From Mixophyes australis (lineage: Eukaryota; Chordata; Amphibia; Anura; Limnodynastidae), in NCBI GenBank assembly GCA_036250195.1, contig JAVHZZ010000008.1:9290434-9354433 (forward strand): a stretch of DNA of 64,000 nt, written 5' to 3'. Both the position numbers and the translations under genes were made by a program. This document shows, piece after piece, positions 1 to 11,602 of the stretch. Below the pieces are notes generated by a model that saw only the letters and a program-made list of their open reading frames with translations, was not told the origin of the DNA and made no database searches. Numbering within the stretch: the first letter of the stretch is position 1; every line of letters begins with the position of its first letter.

Positions 1-250
1 GCTGTTGTCATGGGTTCTATTCCAACCACAGCCTGTGTACAGTTTGTATGTTAACCCCGTGTGCGTCTGTTACCTCCCACTAATCAAAAACACACTGGTA
101 GGTGAACTGGCTGCGGACAACATGGACACGTGTGTGTGTGTGTGTGTGTGTGTGTGGTAGGGAATGTAAGCTGTAAGCTCCAGTGGGGCAGGGACTGATG
201 TGAACGATACACATCCTCTGTACTGCGCTGCAGAATATATAATAATAATA
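1..250 (+). repeat. tRNA-like dispersed repeat, 5' end cut by the window edge
   Basis: The first bases match the B-box-like part (tcatgggttctattcc) of the repeat that is complete at 58577. The shared middle (gtttgtatgttaaccccgtg, tggtaggtgaactggctg) and tail (taagctccagtggggcag, ctgcgctgcagaatatata) follow in order. A (TG)n tract at about 130-156 sits where other copies carry a variable TG or CA tract. It is diverged from the younger copies. Confidence 0.65.
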
Positions 251-718
251 AGAGATTATTGAGCCCTATGAAGAAACACATGATGCTTCTATAGACAAGA
301 TACAGTGATAATAGTGATGGTAGTACACGAGCAGAATATACAATGAGTATACAAAACACAGATATATAATTTTCATACATACACACAGCCTAAACAGCCG
401 TGTATTCCCCCGCCCCCCCCCCCCAATTCACCACATCTGTTTGCTCTTTTCATACAATATCTTGCATTAGGTGAATCCTCACTCTGATGTTTAGCTGCTA
501 AATATGAATAATTTATCATTCTATCACGGTCAGGTCTGTATTGATAACGCTCTCCAACTAATATCCTGCAGGTTGTCTAATATTTGCCTCTGTTCAGCAG
601 GAGACTAGACAAACAGCAGAGATTGTGTGCTCACCTGACTGTCAGTACACAGGGGGCTGCAGTATGTGTGTGCAGTCTAATATGTTCTGTCTCTCATCCC
701 CCCACACAGGAGACACCT
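251..718. other. Unclassified spacer
   Basis: AT-rich sequence with a C-rich run near 409-424. No coding signal or recognised repeat was seen. Confidence 0.5.
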
Positions 719-828
719 CATCATCATCACCATTTATATAGCGCCACTGATTCCGCAGCGCTGTACAGAGAACTCACTCACATCAGTCCCTGCCCCATTG
801 GAGCTTACAGTCTAAATTCCCTAATATA

Positions 829-919
<91 letters not shown>

Positions 920-1040
920 ACTCTTTGATAACAGCCAATTAACCTACCAGTATGTTGTTGGAGTGTGGGAGGAAACCAGAGCACCCGGAGGAAACCCACG
1001 TAAACACGGGGAGAACATACAAACTCCACTCAGATAAGGC
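719..1040 (-). repeat. tRNA-like dispersed repeat, minus strand, with long (CA)n
   Basis: Starts with the reversed tail (catttatatagcgccactga) and runs through the shared core to 'aactccactcagataaggc', lacking the tRNA-like head. The internal variable tract has grown into a (CA)n microsatellite at about 831-912. It lies head to head with the plus-strand copy that begins 28 bases further on. Confidence 0.75.
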
Positions 1041-1068
1041 CCCCCTCACCTCCCAAGCTGCCCAAACC

Positions 1069-1377
1069 GGGCAGCTCAGTGGTTAGCACTTCTGTCTCAC
1101 AGCGCTGTGGTCATGAGTTCGATTCCTGATCATGGCTTTATCTGTGTGGAGTTTGTATGTTCTCCCCATGTTTGCGTGGGTTTCCTCTGGGTGCTCTGGT
1201 TTCCTCCTACAATCCAAAAACATAATGGTAGGTTAATTGGCTGTTATCAAATTGACCCGTCTGTCTGTCTATATTAGGGAATTTAGACTGTAAGCTCCAA
1301 TGGGGCAGGGACTGATGTGAGTGAGTTCTCTGTGCAGCGCTGTGGAATTAGTGGCGCTATATAAATAAATGATGATT
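1069..1377 (+). repeat. tRNA-like dispersed repeat, complete copy
   Basis: The head (gcagctcagtggttagca) resembles a Pol III A box. The segment at 1109-1126 (ggtcatgagttcgattcc) resembles a B box at tRNA-like spacing. The core and the tail 'gtggcgctatataaataa' follow. A SINE-like origin from a tRNA is inferred. Similar elements are widespread in fish and amphibians, and the exact class is uncertain. Confidence 0.75.
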
Positions 1378-2197
1378 ACAGGAACTTTCAGGATTGGAAT
1401 CATGAATCTCGGTGTCGCCCTAAACTGGCTCGTATTGGAAAAAGTGAAAATTAAAGTAAAATATATATAATTATTCACAACAGATTTCTTCACAGATCTG
1501 TTGAATTTTTTGTTGTATCCATGGCCATAAAAGGAATCGACCTTAATAACCGTCATCTGGACCAGCCCATACAATAAGCCGCTCTTTGGTTCGTGTCCTT
1601 ATTTCACTATAACGTGAGTCTCTGACCCGCAGCCAACATTTATTTGATCTGAGACTTCTGTGATCTCACTGAGGACAAACTTCATTAAACAATAACGACC
1701 ACATGCAACATTTCCACTGTTTACTATGGAATGAGGTTACCAGAGTCCATTGTGGGGGAGAAAAAAAAAATCTTTAATGTCATTCGTTTTTGTTTTGTCG
1801 GGCACGTCTCCAAAATCGCAAACGAGTGTTTGACGTGTCCATTAAAGTGTAGTTTTAGTAGTGATCAATATTAACGTGTTTACTCAGCCGCTCGAAACCT
1901 CCACGAGATGAACAGAGAGAAAAAATAAAAAATGAATTTGATGATTAATGTGTAAAGTTTTCATTTATCGGAACCATCTGTGGTTTTTCCACCGGCTTTG
2001 GGTAAACTGTCTGATTAATTATTTATCTTTGCCTAAAGTATTAGTGAATTCTTTTGTTGAGCACAATGTGTTTCGTGGGTCTTCAGTCAACGTTCACCCA
2101 GATGAACCAGGCGGCTTGAAGCTTGTGAACATTGAGCAACATCTAAGCAGAGTTGTTGGATATGTTGTTCTGATATTTTTGGATTGTATGTAGTTGT
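1378..2197. other. Unclassified spacer
   Basis: Unique-looking AT-rich sequence. The short frame at 1948-2193 has no supporting feature. Nothing else was recognised. Confidence 0.5.
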
Positions 2198-3046
2198 AAC
2201 CAGGGCTTTTATGTCATAGAACGCTCAGAACAGCGTTCCGGCACCTCTTCTCAATGGGTTTTCAAAGTTTAATTAACTTTTTAACATTGCAGTGCAGCAC
2301 CGCATCTTAGTGTGTGTCCTGCTTCTGCCTCCGGGAGCGCCGTGACGTCACAACGCTGCCGATGAGAGGAGCCGCGATCAAGCAGAGAAGCGACAAAAGA
2401 AGCTAGAAGGTAAGTACAGACTACATAAAGTGGGGGAGGGGCGCAGAAATAGAGGGCTAGAGAAAAAAACGAGGGGGGCAGAAAGAGAGGACTTCAGAAA
2501 AAGGAGGGGGGCAGAAAGAGAGGGCTACAGAAAAATGAGGGGGCAGAAAGAGAGGGCTACAGAAAAATGAGGGGGCAGAAAGAGAGGGCTACAGAAAAAC
2601 GAGGGGGGCAGAAAGAGGGAGCTCCAGAAAAACGAGGGGGCAGAAAGAGAAGGCTACAGAAAAACATGGGGGGCAGAAATAAAGGCTATAGGAAAACGTG
2701 GGGGGCAGAAAGAGAAGGCTACAGGAAAACGGGGGCAGAAAGAGTAGGCTACAGAAAAACGAGGGGGGCAGAAAGAGAAGGGTACAGAAAAATGTGGGGG
2801 GCAGAAAGAGAAGGCTACAGGAAAACGGGGGCAGAAAGAGTGGGCTACAGAAAAACGAAGGGGGCAGAAAGAGTGGGCTACAGAAAAATGAGGTGGAGCA
2901 GAAAGAGTGGGCTACAGAAAAATGAGGGGGCAGAAGGAAAGGGCTACAGAAAAACGAGGGGGACAGAAACAGAGCACTACACAAAAACAAGGGGGCAGAA
3001 AGAGGTGAGTTTTGGCACCTTTTTTCTTACAAAAAAAGCACTGGTT
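2198..3046 (+). mobile_element. Transposon-like element with CRE, splice donor and minisatellite
   Basis: The left end (aaccagggcttttatgtcat) and the right end (reversed: aaccagtgctttttttgtaa) are imperfect inverted repeats, which suggests a non-autonomous DNA element of about 850 bases. No clear target duplication was found. Inside are a perfect CRE (TGACGTCA, 2343-2350), a near-consensus splice donor (AAG|GTAAGTA, GT at 2410-2411) and the purine-rich minisatellite that makes up most of the right part. The element class is not known. Confidence 0.45.
2448..3006 (+). repeat. 32-bp purine-rich minisatellite
   Basis: About 17 copies of a unit such as 'gaggggggcagaaagaga' followed by 'gggctacagaaaaa'. 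The spacing is mainly 32 bases with 30-34 base variants. The 201-codon plus frame and the 133-codon minus frame across it are translations of the repeat, not genes. Confidence 0.9.
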
Positions 3047-5620
3047 ATAACGATCATGAAATATCTCTGTAGCATGTCCAAACTCTTACAACATTCACGT
3101 CATGTTTTGGTAACATTAATGACTAGAAATGGCCATGAATTTAACAGCATCAAAAATAAAACATTTCTTTAGATAATAAAAAAAAAAGTCCTAAATTTTT
3201 TAAGTGCTTTTGGAGTCATCAGTAGTTCTGTGGACAGTTTGCTCTCTGTAATACACAGAACCACTTCTAGTTGAATGGTAACCGTGCATTAGACATGTGT
3301 ATAGTGTCAAAGTGTAATTAGTGCACGGAATCCGTGCACTATGATTAGTAAATAACCCTGTAGGTGTAAGCATTACATTTACTAATATAAGACATGGCTA
3401 CTCTCATGTCTGACAGATAATGTTTAATTCTTAAAGCATGTTAATACCATGACAGCCTTCTACCATTTCTCAGGTGCTGTTGATGGTATTTTGTACATTA
3501 TTAGGTTACGTTTGAATCTATTCTTCTGTTTCATTTTTACATTTTGTGAATATAACGTCAGAAAATCTCTCTGGTGAAACAACTCACTTTAAAGAGGAGA
3601 TTTCACGTTTTTCTAAGACCTCTGGGGACGACTTATAAGTTAATTCAGAGCTAAGTACAGATCTGTGGGCCAGAGGTGGTCCTCAGAGCTTTTCGGTGGA
3701 GCCCAATTCCCCTGACAATCTCAATACACAATTTTGTATTATTTTTTTTTTGGGACAATATGGAACCCATGAGCGTATAACTATTGTGACATGACCCCCC
3801 TTCTGGTGATGCACACACGAACAACTTCATGCGTTATAATCAGTACTTTAACTGTTCCATCACAATAAAACAGCATGCGCTTCTGTCAGGATGACACCAG
3901 GGAACCTAATCTTGACTAAACATAATTTTCCTATCTGGTCACTGGGCACTGTTCGGCATTGGTCGTGTTTCACGGTAGCGCAATACAGGTTTAAATACTT
4001 GATGCTCCTCCCACAGTCCAAGCATGATGGACAGGTGACACTCCCACCTTACCTTTAAAGGGAATTTTCTGTTGGTGTTCTGTAATTGTTCTTCTCTGCA
4101 GACGAACCTTTTCAGCTCTGCTGTTAGCTGTGGAAAGAGACACTTCAGTCGCTCCTGACAATGTCCCATGTGTATATCGTCTTTTTCACCCCAATGCTCC
4201 TTTGTCCCCTATATAATAGTGGCCATAACCACAGAGTGATCTGTAGCAGTCTGACACCAAGACGACAGCCCCCCTAAGGAATGTATATGCAAGTAAACCT
4301 GACAATATGAGGGTCATTTCTGGCCCACAAAAAATAAATTACAACTAATGAAAAGAAAACAAAACGTAACTTTTACATAACTTATATTTTCTTTTTGAAT
4401 GACATTATGAAGGGCATTGTCTTGAACAAACCCCCTGGACTTGGCAATTCCACATCCCAATAAATATTATCTTGCACCATTGCGCGGTAATACGGCTAAG
4501 GTATTGTCAACATAATTGCATTTCCAATCAGCCAAATTAAATCCATTTTTTGCCTGTGATAGATGGCGAGGCGCGTTATTAAAATCTAGAGCCAGGATTA
4601 AGGTTCCTCAATTGTTTTCACATGATGCAACATTAAATCCATCTTTTGAACTGTATAAAGTTTCCTTCTCGTTCCCATAAAACTTCAGAAAGTTTGAATG
4701 GTCTCACGTTACATTCTGTGACCCAACGAGTTTGCACTTTTCCCCTCTACCCGTCTACAGAGCTAAAATAATCAAACCCAGACAAGTGAGTGAATTCTCT
4801 GTGCAGAACGTTGCTCCGCACAACACATAAAATCCCCCCCCCACCCCCCACCCCGGGCAGCAAAAGACGTTTACAAAGAAATCTCTCAAAACACCATGGA
4901 AATAAAATAATCCGTCTGTGTAGTGACTTCATCTTTGTTATCAGATCTCAGTCAATCCCGTTCCTCTGTTCCTGATCATTGCAAATAAATGACAAATTAA
5001 TTCATGGTATATAAATCAGCTGAGGACAATGGGGTGTTTTGTACATTATGGTGATCAAAATATATTTCCTATATAATGTTGTATATATAATGTAATCTAA
5101 ATAAATTTAGCATTACATGCAATGTTTTGCTTTTATTTCTTATTTATACTGTGTACTGTGATGCTATCTTCAGTGACATGTATGGGACTGTCAAATCTTT
5201 TCATGATATCACTAAAAACAATGACACCTACAGGTTATTAAATGCTACAGCAAATAAGGTGAAAAGGGGAGGAGCATCATGACAATTGGTCATAGTAAAT
5301 GGAAACAAAATAATGCATTATTTTGTCATTAAGTGTGCTGCAGAGTTTGTTTCTGGGAAAAAAATGATTTGGTTCCCAGGGACCCGGTTTCAACAGTGTT
5401 CTCCAATGTTTCCAATCCGTCGGGGTATATATATATATACCTGATGCAATAAGCATTCGTTAAGGAAGTCTTCTTGTATTTTGTTGTAGGGAAATGACTT
5501 GTTTGGGGTTTTCTGATTTTTCTTTGGGAATTCTCAAGTCAGCAATAGAGTGGAGGAATGTGTATTCTGCAACTGTCTGACAAAAGGACCCATGTTAATC
5601 TCATGTTAATTAGACCTTTC
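3047..5620. other. Unclassified spacer
   Basis: Mostly unique-looking, AT-rich sequence with homopolymer runs. A C-rich run at about 4827-4857 and a short (TA)n near 5425-5440 are the only low-complexity tracts of note. Short frames (3939-4169 minus, 4747-4975 both strands) lack any recognisable motif. Confidence 0.45.
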
Positions 5621-6350
5621 GATGTGTGGGGGTCCAACACCTGAAGGCACAGGAAGGTTTAATTAGACTTGCTGTTAGATTTCCACTGTGTCTAGAACAA
5701 GACGAGTTTTAGGATATTACAGATAAGTGTAAATATTGTTAGCTTTGCATTGAGTGTAAATCCATATTGCATCCTGATACTAAAAATAGCTCAGACCTCA
5801 GGGGGGCTGGCTTACCCTGTGAGGCTGTGTCCAAAAAAAGCACTGTTTTGTATTGAAAATTGTTCTTGTTTCATCTGACCTGCTCACTGGTACCTTTAAC
5901 CAGGGTGAGCAAATAAACATCACTTGCTTCAAAGACCTGCTTGTGACCTTCTCTATCCCTGTGACCTACAGATTAGACCCAACTCTAATCCGTTCTCCGG
6001 CTGTCTCTGAGATTTGGACCCTGCTTTCCAGTACCACCGCTCTGCCTGCTACCCAGCAGCTCTGGTCAGTGTGATAGGCCAGGGGGGATCCATACACAGC
6101 AACCCTGATCCATAGGAAGAGGTCTGGAGTACCAGCCCAGGTACACCAGTATCGGGGTACACTTGTAGCGTCAGTTACCCAGAAGGAACCCTGTTCTTGA
6201 TGCCGGTAAGGAGTCCAGTGGTGGCAGCTCGTGTAAGCCCCTTCTACCGCGAATTTGGGATAACAAAAGGGAACGGTGGCAAAGTGAACTCAGCCAGTTC
6301 CCAGCAACAACAGACAGGGTGGCACAGGCGGTCCATCTTGTGACAGTGCC
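5620..6350 (+). mobile_element. LTR retrotransposon fragment: LTR end plus primer-binding site
   Basis: An AATAAA-containing stretch near 5909 is followed by typical LTR-like sequence ending in CA at 6216-6217. One base later comes 'tggtggcagc' (6219-6228), the form expected for a primer-binding site complementary to the 3' end of a tRNA-Leu. The leader continues to about 6340 and then stops matching anything LTR-like, and no gag or pol frame is present. The left LTR boundary near 5620 (tgtgggggtcc) is a guess. A Ty3/Gypsy-type origin is inferred from the primer site only. Confidence 0.4.
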
Positions 6351-8639
6351 TGTATGTTTTAATGCATGACTTCTATAAATATATCAGAATTTGGGGAAAG
6401 TTCATGGATTTGATATCCCTGGTACCGCGAGAAGTAGCTGCCTCTGTACATGAGGTCAAGTAAATAAAGCAGAAATATCTTTTCCTATATTCCTTATACA
6501 AACCAATATGTACCAAATATGCCCGTGCATGCTTCCCAATGCAGATTTTGGTGCGTCTTACGACTCCTTGGAGTGGAAAGGCAGAATGAGGGAGGGTGAG
6601 GCGGGGAAGTGTGGGCCAATTACAGTAAGGGTGAAATCACGCAATTGTGACTGAAGCCAAACTGGACAAAGCTGGTGCAACAAAACACAATGATCAAGAT
6701 GGGAGCACTATCTAGCCTCTTTTGATTGGCTGGTTGTGGATTGATCCCTCCCAGTAAATAGCGGGCGCTATATTATAGGAAGTCGCGGCCGTCTGTTCAC
6801 ATAACTTAATTGATATTTCCATTCAGAAAGAAGATTCACGTTTGATTTTTTGAAAGGGGAAAAGAACAGATATTTGTTTTCAATTTAATCTGTATTTGCA
6901 CTTGTAATTAATAATATTTTATATGGTAAATGACATTTTCGCATTTCATTAATAACTGTCAATACATTGACTACATGACACTTCATTACAATATTATATT
7001 TAAATTAAATTTGCACCATTAAATGCATCTTTAGCCTCAATATATCTGCTCAAAAGATTTTCACTTTAAGTGCCAGAAAAAAAAAAAAGATTTGATAAAT
7101 CAGACGAATTGGAACAATATCAGGAAATGAAATGAAGAAATGAACCATGGGAGATTCGCTCATCTCCAGTAAAATCTCAGAGAACAGACTGAATTTGTTA
7201 CTTTTTGCCCTTAGGATACAGACTTAAGAAAAATCTGATTTATCCCGTAGAGTGAAAACATCCAGAGGGGGCGTACACCTCGCTGCAGGGTTGTGGTACC
7301 CGCAGATAACATGGTTCTCAGGATATAATTTTCCCACGTGTAATTCGATAGCTGTCATGCATGGGGTATGTTGGTGAAAGGTACTTGTGCTGTGTTGTGG
7401 GTGGATTCAGTTACTTTGTATCCAGTAAGTTGCAGAGTTCGCACAATGCTGCTACTTTCTGTCCGAGAGTTCCAATGTATTCGTCACCTACACAGAGGCA
7501 GCTATATTTTGTGACATTACCGAGGCACGAGGCACGACCTGAAGTCAAATGATCAAAGTGCCTCCGCCAATACAATACCTCAGTACATCTTATTGAAAAA
7601 TCTATGTGTAAATCCTAAAATAAAAAATATGGAACCTGAACTTCTCATGTGATAACTTTTGAACAGATTTTGTTCAGCGACAGCAGCTCAACATTATTGA
7701 GGACACTTAGGAAAACTGGACCCATAATCCAAAATCAATCGACCAATTGGATTCTTGCTAGCATCGTTCTGCCACTCTTTTGAAAATAAAAAGCAAACGT
7801 CTGATTGGTTGATATGGGTTACAGGATATTTTTTGCAGCAAACATCTCACCCTGATTTTTAAACAAAGTACTGGTTCAAAAGAATATCCCTTTAAGGTAA
7901 TGTTACCATTTCCTGTCCGAGAATGTTATGTTTAGGAATAAACCATTTCAAAAAGGACTTTTAAACCTAAAATATACGTTTCTGTACCTGAAAGCTCTTT
8001 GCAGCGGAGACAAATGTGTTTGTAAAAGTTTAAGAGGCTTTTAAATGGCCAGAAGTATAAATCTGTATATGATATCAGCCCTGTGCGCATGCTGGGAAAT
8101 TATTCCAGTAAATACTGTGTAAGAAGTGTGTGACAGGTTATCTAATATCCCAGTAGTTTAATAGGTAGTTCTTTCTTTACTCCTGTTTACAAGTACGTGG
8201 GGTGTCAGCTTTGTTTACTTTCTGTCAGACTTTACTGTGTCCTTGGTGATTTATATACAGGAAAGTCTAATCGCCCAATCCATCAAGTCGTGTTAATGTA
8301 TCACTGGAGTATGTAGCGCTGGATATTTTTTGACTGGCTGGGGAGGCAACAAGCTTTGCAATAAAGTCTAAATAAAGTGCCAGGATCTATGCCCATTTAT
8401 TGTAAAAACAGTTTGTTGGTAAGGAAACGTTGGCTTTTTACTGGGGGGTGGGGGGGGGGGGGTGATCTGATGGTGAAGTTTTATTCTAATGTTCCGAATA
8501 TTCCCATCTGATTTGTCAACCTGAGGCGCGTACAGGATATTTCCACCTACAACTAAGAATTCAGCTTTGTGTGGAATATCCTCAATAAAACCCAAATCCT
8601 AAAGGTTACCTAACTGTGGACCGGCGTTTAGGTTCTTCA
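6351..8639. other. Unclassified spacer
   Basis: Unique-looking AT-rich sequence with a G run at about 8444-8462. No gene signal was recognised. Confidence 0.45.
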
Positions 8640-9735
8640 CTGGGTCCTCTAATGTCTTATACGTCCACCTCTGCCCCTGTCACATGCAGCCCTGTCCTCA
8701 CTAACACATCACTCGTCTCCTTGTATACTCTGTGCTGCTGGGGGACCCTGCTCCTTCCACTATATAACTCTCAGTCTGTAGCTTCCTGCTGCCTCCACTC
8801 CCCTCCTCACATCATGTCACTGCCCCTGTCACATGCAGCCCTGTCCTCACTAACACATCACTAATCTCCTCATATACTCTGTGCTGCTGGAGGACCCTGC
8901 TCCTTCCACTATATAACTCTCAGTCTCTAGCTTCCTGCTGTCTCCACTCCCCTCCTCACATCATGTTGCTGCCCCTGTCACATGCAGCCCTGTCCTCACT
9001 AACACATCACTCATCTCCTAATATACTGTGTGCTGTTGAGGGACCCTGCTCCTTCCTCTATATAACTCTCAGTCTGTGGCTTCCTGCTGCCTCCATTCCA
9101 CTCCTCACATCATGTCACTGCCCCTGTCACATGCAGCCCTGTCCTCACTAACACATCACTCATCTCCTGATATACTCTGTGCTGCTGGGGACTCTGCTCC
9201 TTCCACTATATAACTCTCAGTCTGTGGCTTCCTGCTGCCTCCATTCCCCTCCTCACATCATGTCACTGCCCCTGTCACATACAGCCCTGTCCTCACTAAC
9301 ACATCACTCATCTCCTGATATACTCTGTGCTGCTAGAGGACCCTGCTCCTTCCTCTATATAACTCTCAGTCTGTGGCTTCCTGCTGCCTCCATTCCACTC
9401 CTCACATCATGTCACTGCCCCTGTCACATGCAGCCCTGTCCTTACTAACACATCACTCATCTCCTGATATACTCTGTGCTGCTGGGGACCCTGCTCCTTC
9501 CTCTATATAACTCTCAGTCTGTGACTTCCTGCTGCCCCCATTCCCCTCCTCACATCATGTCACTGCCCCTGTCACATGCAGCCCTGTCCTCACTAACACA
9601 TCACTCATCTCCTGATATACTCTGTGCTGCTGGGGACCCTGCTCCTCCCACTATATAACTCTCAGTCTGTGGCTTCCTGCTGCCTCCATTCCACTCCTCA
9701 CATCATGTCACTGCCCCTGTCACATGAGTGGACAG
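8640..9735 (+). repeat. 149-bp tandem repeat array, about 7 copies
   Basis: The marker 'cacatgcagccctgtcct' or a close variant recurs at 8681, 8830, 8979, 9128, 9276, 9425 and 9573, and its first six bases recur at 9721, so the period is 148-149 bases. Units are over 90 percent alike by eye. The small frames of 60-89 codons inside it repeat the same peptide and come from the array. Confidence 0.95.
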
Positions 9736-10444
9736 GTCACTGCCTCCAGAAGATCAGCTCACTCCTTTCCTAAAATATTCTGTGTTGCAGTAAACATTAC
9801 AAAGACCTGATTGGCTACAGGTTGTTCTATACAAACACATAAGAACTGGGGACATGCGGCTGAGCAGGAGATGGGAATTTTATACAAAAGGTCTGATCCT
9901 CGTTAAATACACTTTTAAAAATACTTCTAATATCTTCTAGTTCCATTCCAGCGAATTCACATGCTTTGTAAATTATAATAACAAAGTGATAATTTATTTT
10001 TAAGCCATTTATATCTCTTTATTCTTACCCAAGAGTCGTAATTTATGATACTATTCTGTTATTATTTCATTATTAATAAATCCAGACAAAACGTTATGCA
10101 AAGGATTTTCACTTCATTTCTTTGAGCAGCTGGAGTCAGAACTGTTTATCTGACCCGTTCACCAGAATTCAATATAATTTTGCAGAATAGTTTTTTCCTT
10201 CTACTAATTCTTCTTCAAACTGTGAAATTGTAGGAAAAACTTATCTGACAAATTATTCAGCGTTCACAAACCTCAGACGTGTCCTGTGATTACAAGATGC
10301 CAGTTTTATAATGCACAGGAGATAATATTACACAAGGGAGATACCAAGGACATAACCAAAATTTTGCACCTTCTTCCTGCACCTATTTTCTGTCACATAT
10401 TTAAATATCTTTATTACCCTTAAAACTATTATGGGGCTCTGTTT
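9736..10444. other. Unclassified spacer
   Basis: AT-rich, with no recognised repeat or gene. Confidence 0.45.
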
Positions 10445-10965
10445 GTCAATGGGTTGTGCCTACCTAATTAAGCATTATTCTGTAAATAATTGCTTGTTGT
10501 GACACAAAACAATTTCCCAAATGCAGAAAATCAACCCTTTGTTGTTCTTAAATGGATATTGTGCAACAAAATATATTCTGTGCTTTTAAGAAAATAATTT
10601 TGTAATGCAAAATATACCCTGTAGTCACAAAATTTTATTTTTGTTCTTATAGAATAGCTTGTGTACTACAAAATAAATAGTTTGCCACAAAAGATATTTT
10701 ATCTGCTACAAAACAGATTGTTTGCCACAAAATAAATCTGTGTGTTATAAAGTCACTTTTGTGCTGCAAAATCAGTTTTGTGTTCTGCTAAAGAGATTTT
10801 TGCCCTGAGAATCAATTAGCAATTTACAAAATAATTTTTTTGTCAACAAAATCAAAAATTTTTTGTGAGTTAAAGATTATTGTTTACTACAGAATCAGTT
10901 TATGTAGTACAAAATAGTATGTCTCACAAAAAAAAATATTTTATGTCACAATAATACCACTCTGC
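10445..10965. repeat. Degenerate AT-rich repeat, left block
   Basis: Short related words (gctacaaaacagatt, gccacaaaataaatctgtg, ttttgtgctgcaaaatcag) recur every 30-40 bases without a fixed period. The same texture returns at 13130-13450, which suggests one old degenerate tandem array or one element split by later insertions. Confidence 0.5.
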
Positions 10966-11039
10966 ACTATCCACACTTATGTATTACAAGTTAACCTGTG
11001 CATGATACTCATGCATTCTAGTCAAATCAAGCTACTTAA

Positions 11040-11391
11040 GGTGTTAAAAAGGTTCTTGTCATGCATTTTGCCTAGCCCAGGCCTCCTCAGGGGAAGAGCG
11101 TTACTTCCCGACGCAAGCGCCCTTTTTAATGTGTGTTCATGAGGTAAAATTACCTCACGAAAATGAGTTTGAGCCCTCAACTCGTAAATTTAGCCTTTAC
11201 TACCCCTCCCACGGGGGGAAGAGGGGATGATGGAAGTTAACTGACTTCACTATTATAATTTTTTTGTCAAATAATGTCAGTATACCAAATTTCAGGTCAA
11301 CTGGATGAGCCCTTTCTGAGAAAATAGTTTTTTCCACACACACACTAACACACGCCGCTAGGCTTTTACTTTTATATATATATATTAGATC
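11040..11391 (-). mobile_element. Helitron-like non-autonomous element, 5' end on the minus strand
   Basis: Read on the minus strand, the terminus begins TCTAATATATATATATAAAA, the style of start seen in many vertebrate Helitron-like repeats, and continues into 'gcctagcggcgtgtgttag'. A 67-codon minus frame (11200-11403) spans it. The 3' hairpin and the CTRR end were not located. The classification is an inference. Confidence 0.35.
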
Positions 11392-11602
11392 CCCAGTATG
11401 CAAAGTACGAGATTTGATGTGATAACATGAATTGTCATCATGTGCTTTGCCTCACCCACTTGATGGCACATATGACATCATCAAGGGGTGATGTTACATC
11501 ATTCATGTTTTGTCTTCACGTTATGTTTTGAATGGCGTCATCAAGTTATGTCAACCTATTCTTTTTATATCCGGTCTACACAGAACAAACTGCACACAGC
11601 CA

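Noticed and set aside
1069..1377. Functional tRNA gene in the repeat head
   Set aside because: A- and B-box-like words are present, but no tRNA cloverleaf with acceptor stem closes, and the same head recurs in several copies.
2567..3172. 201-codon plus frame and 133-codon minus frame
   Set aside because: Both follow the 32-bp minisatellite. The peptide repeats with the DNA unit and has no other feature.
8616..9658. Series of 60-89 codon frames with repeated peptide
   Set aside because: They come from the 149-bp array.
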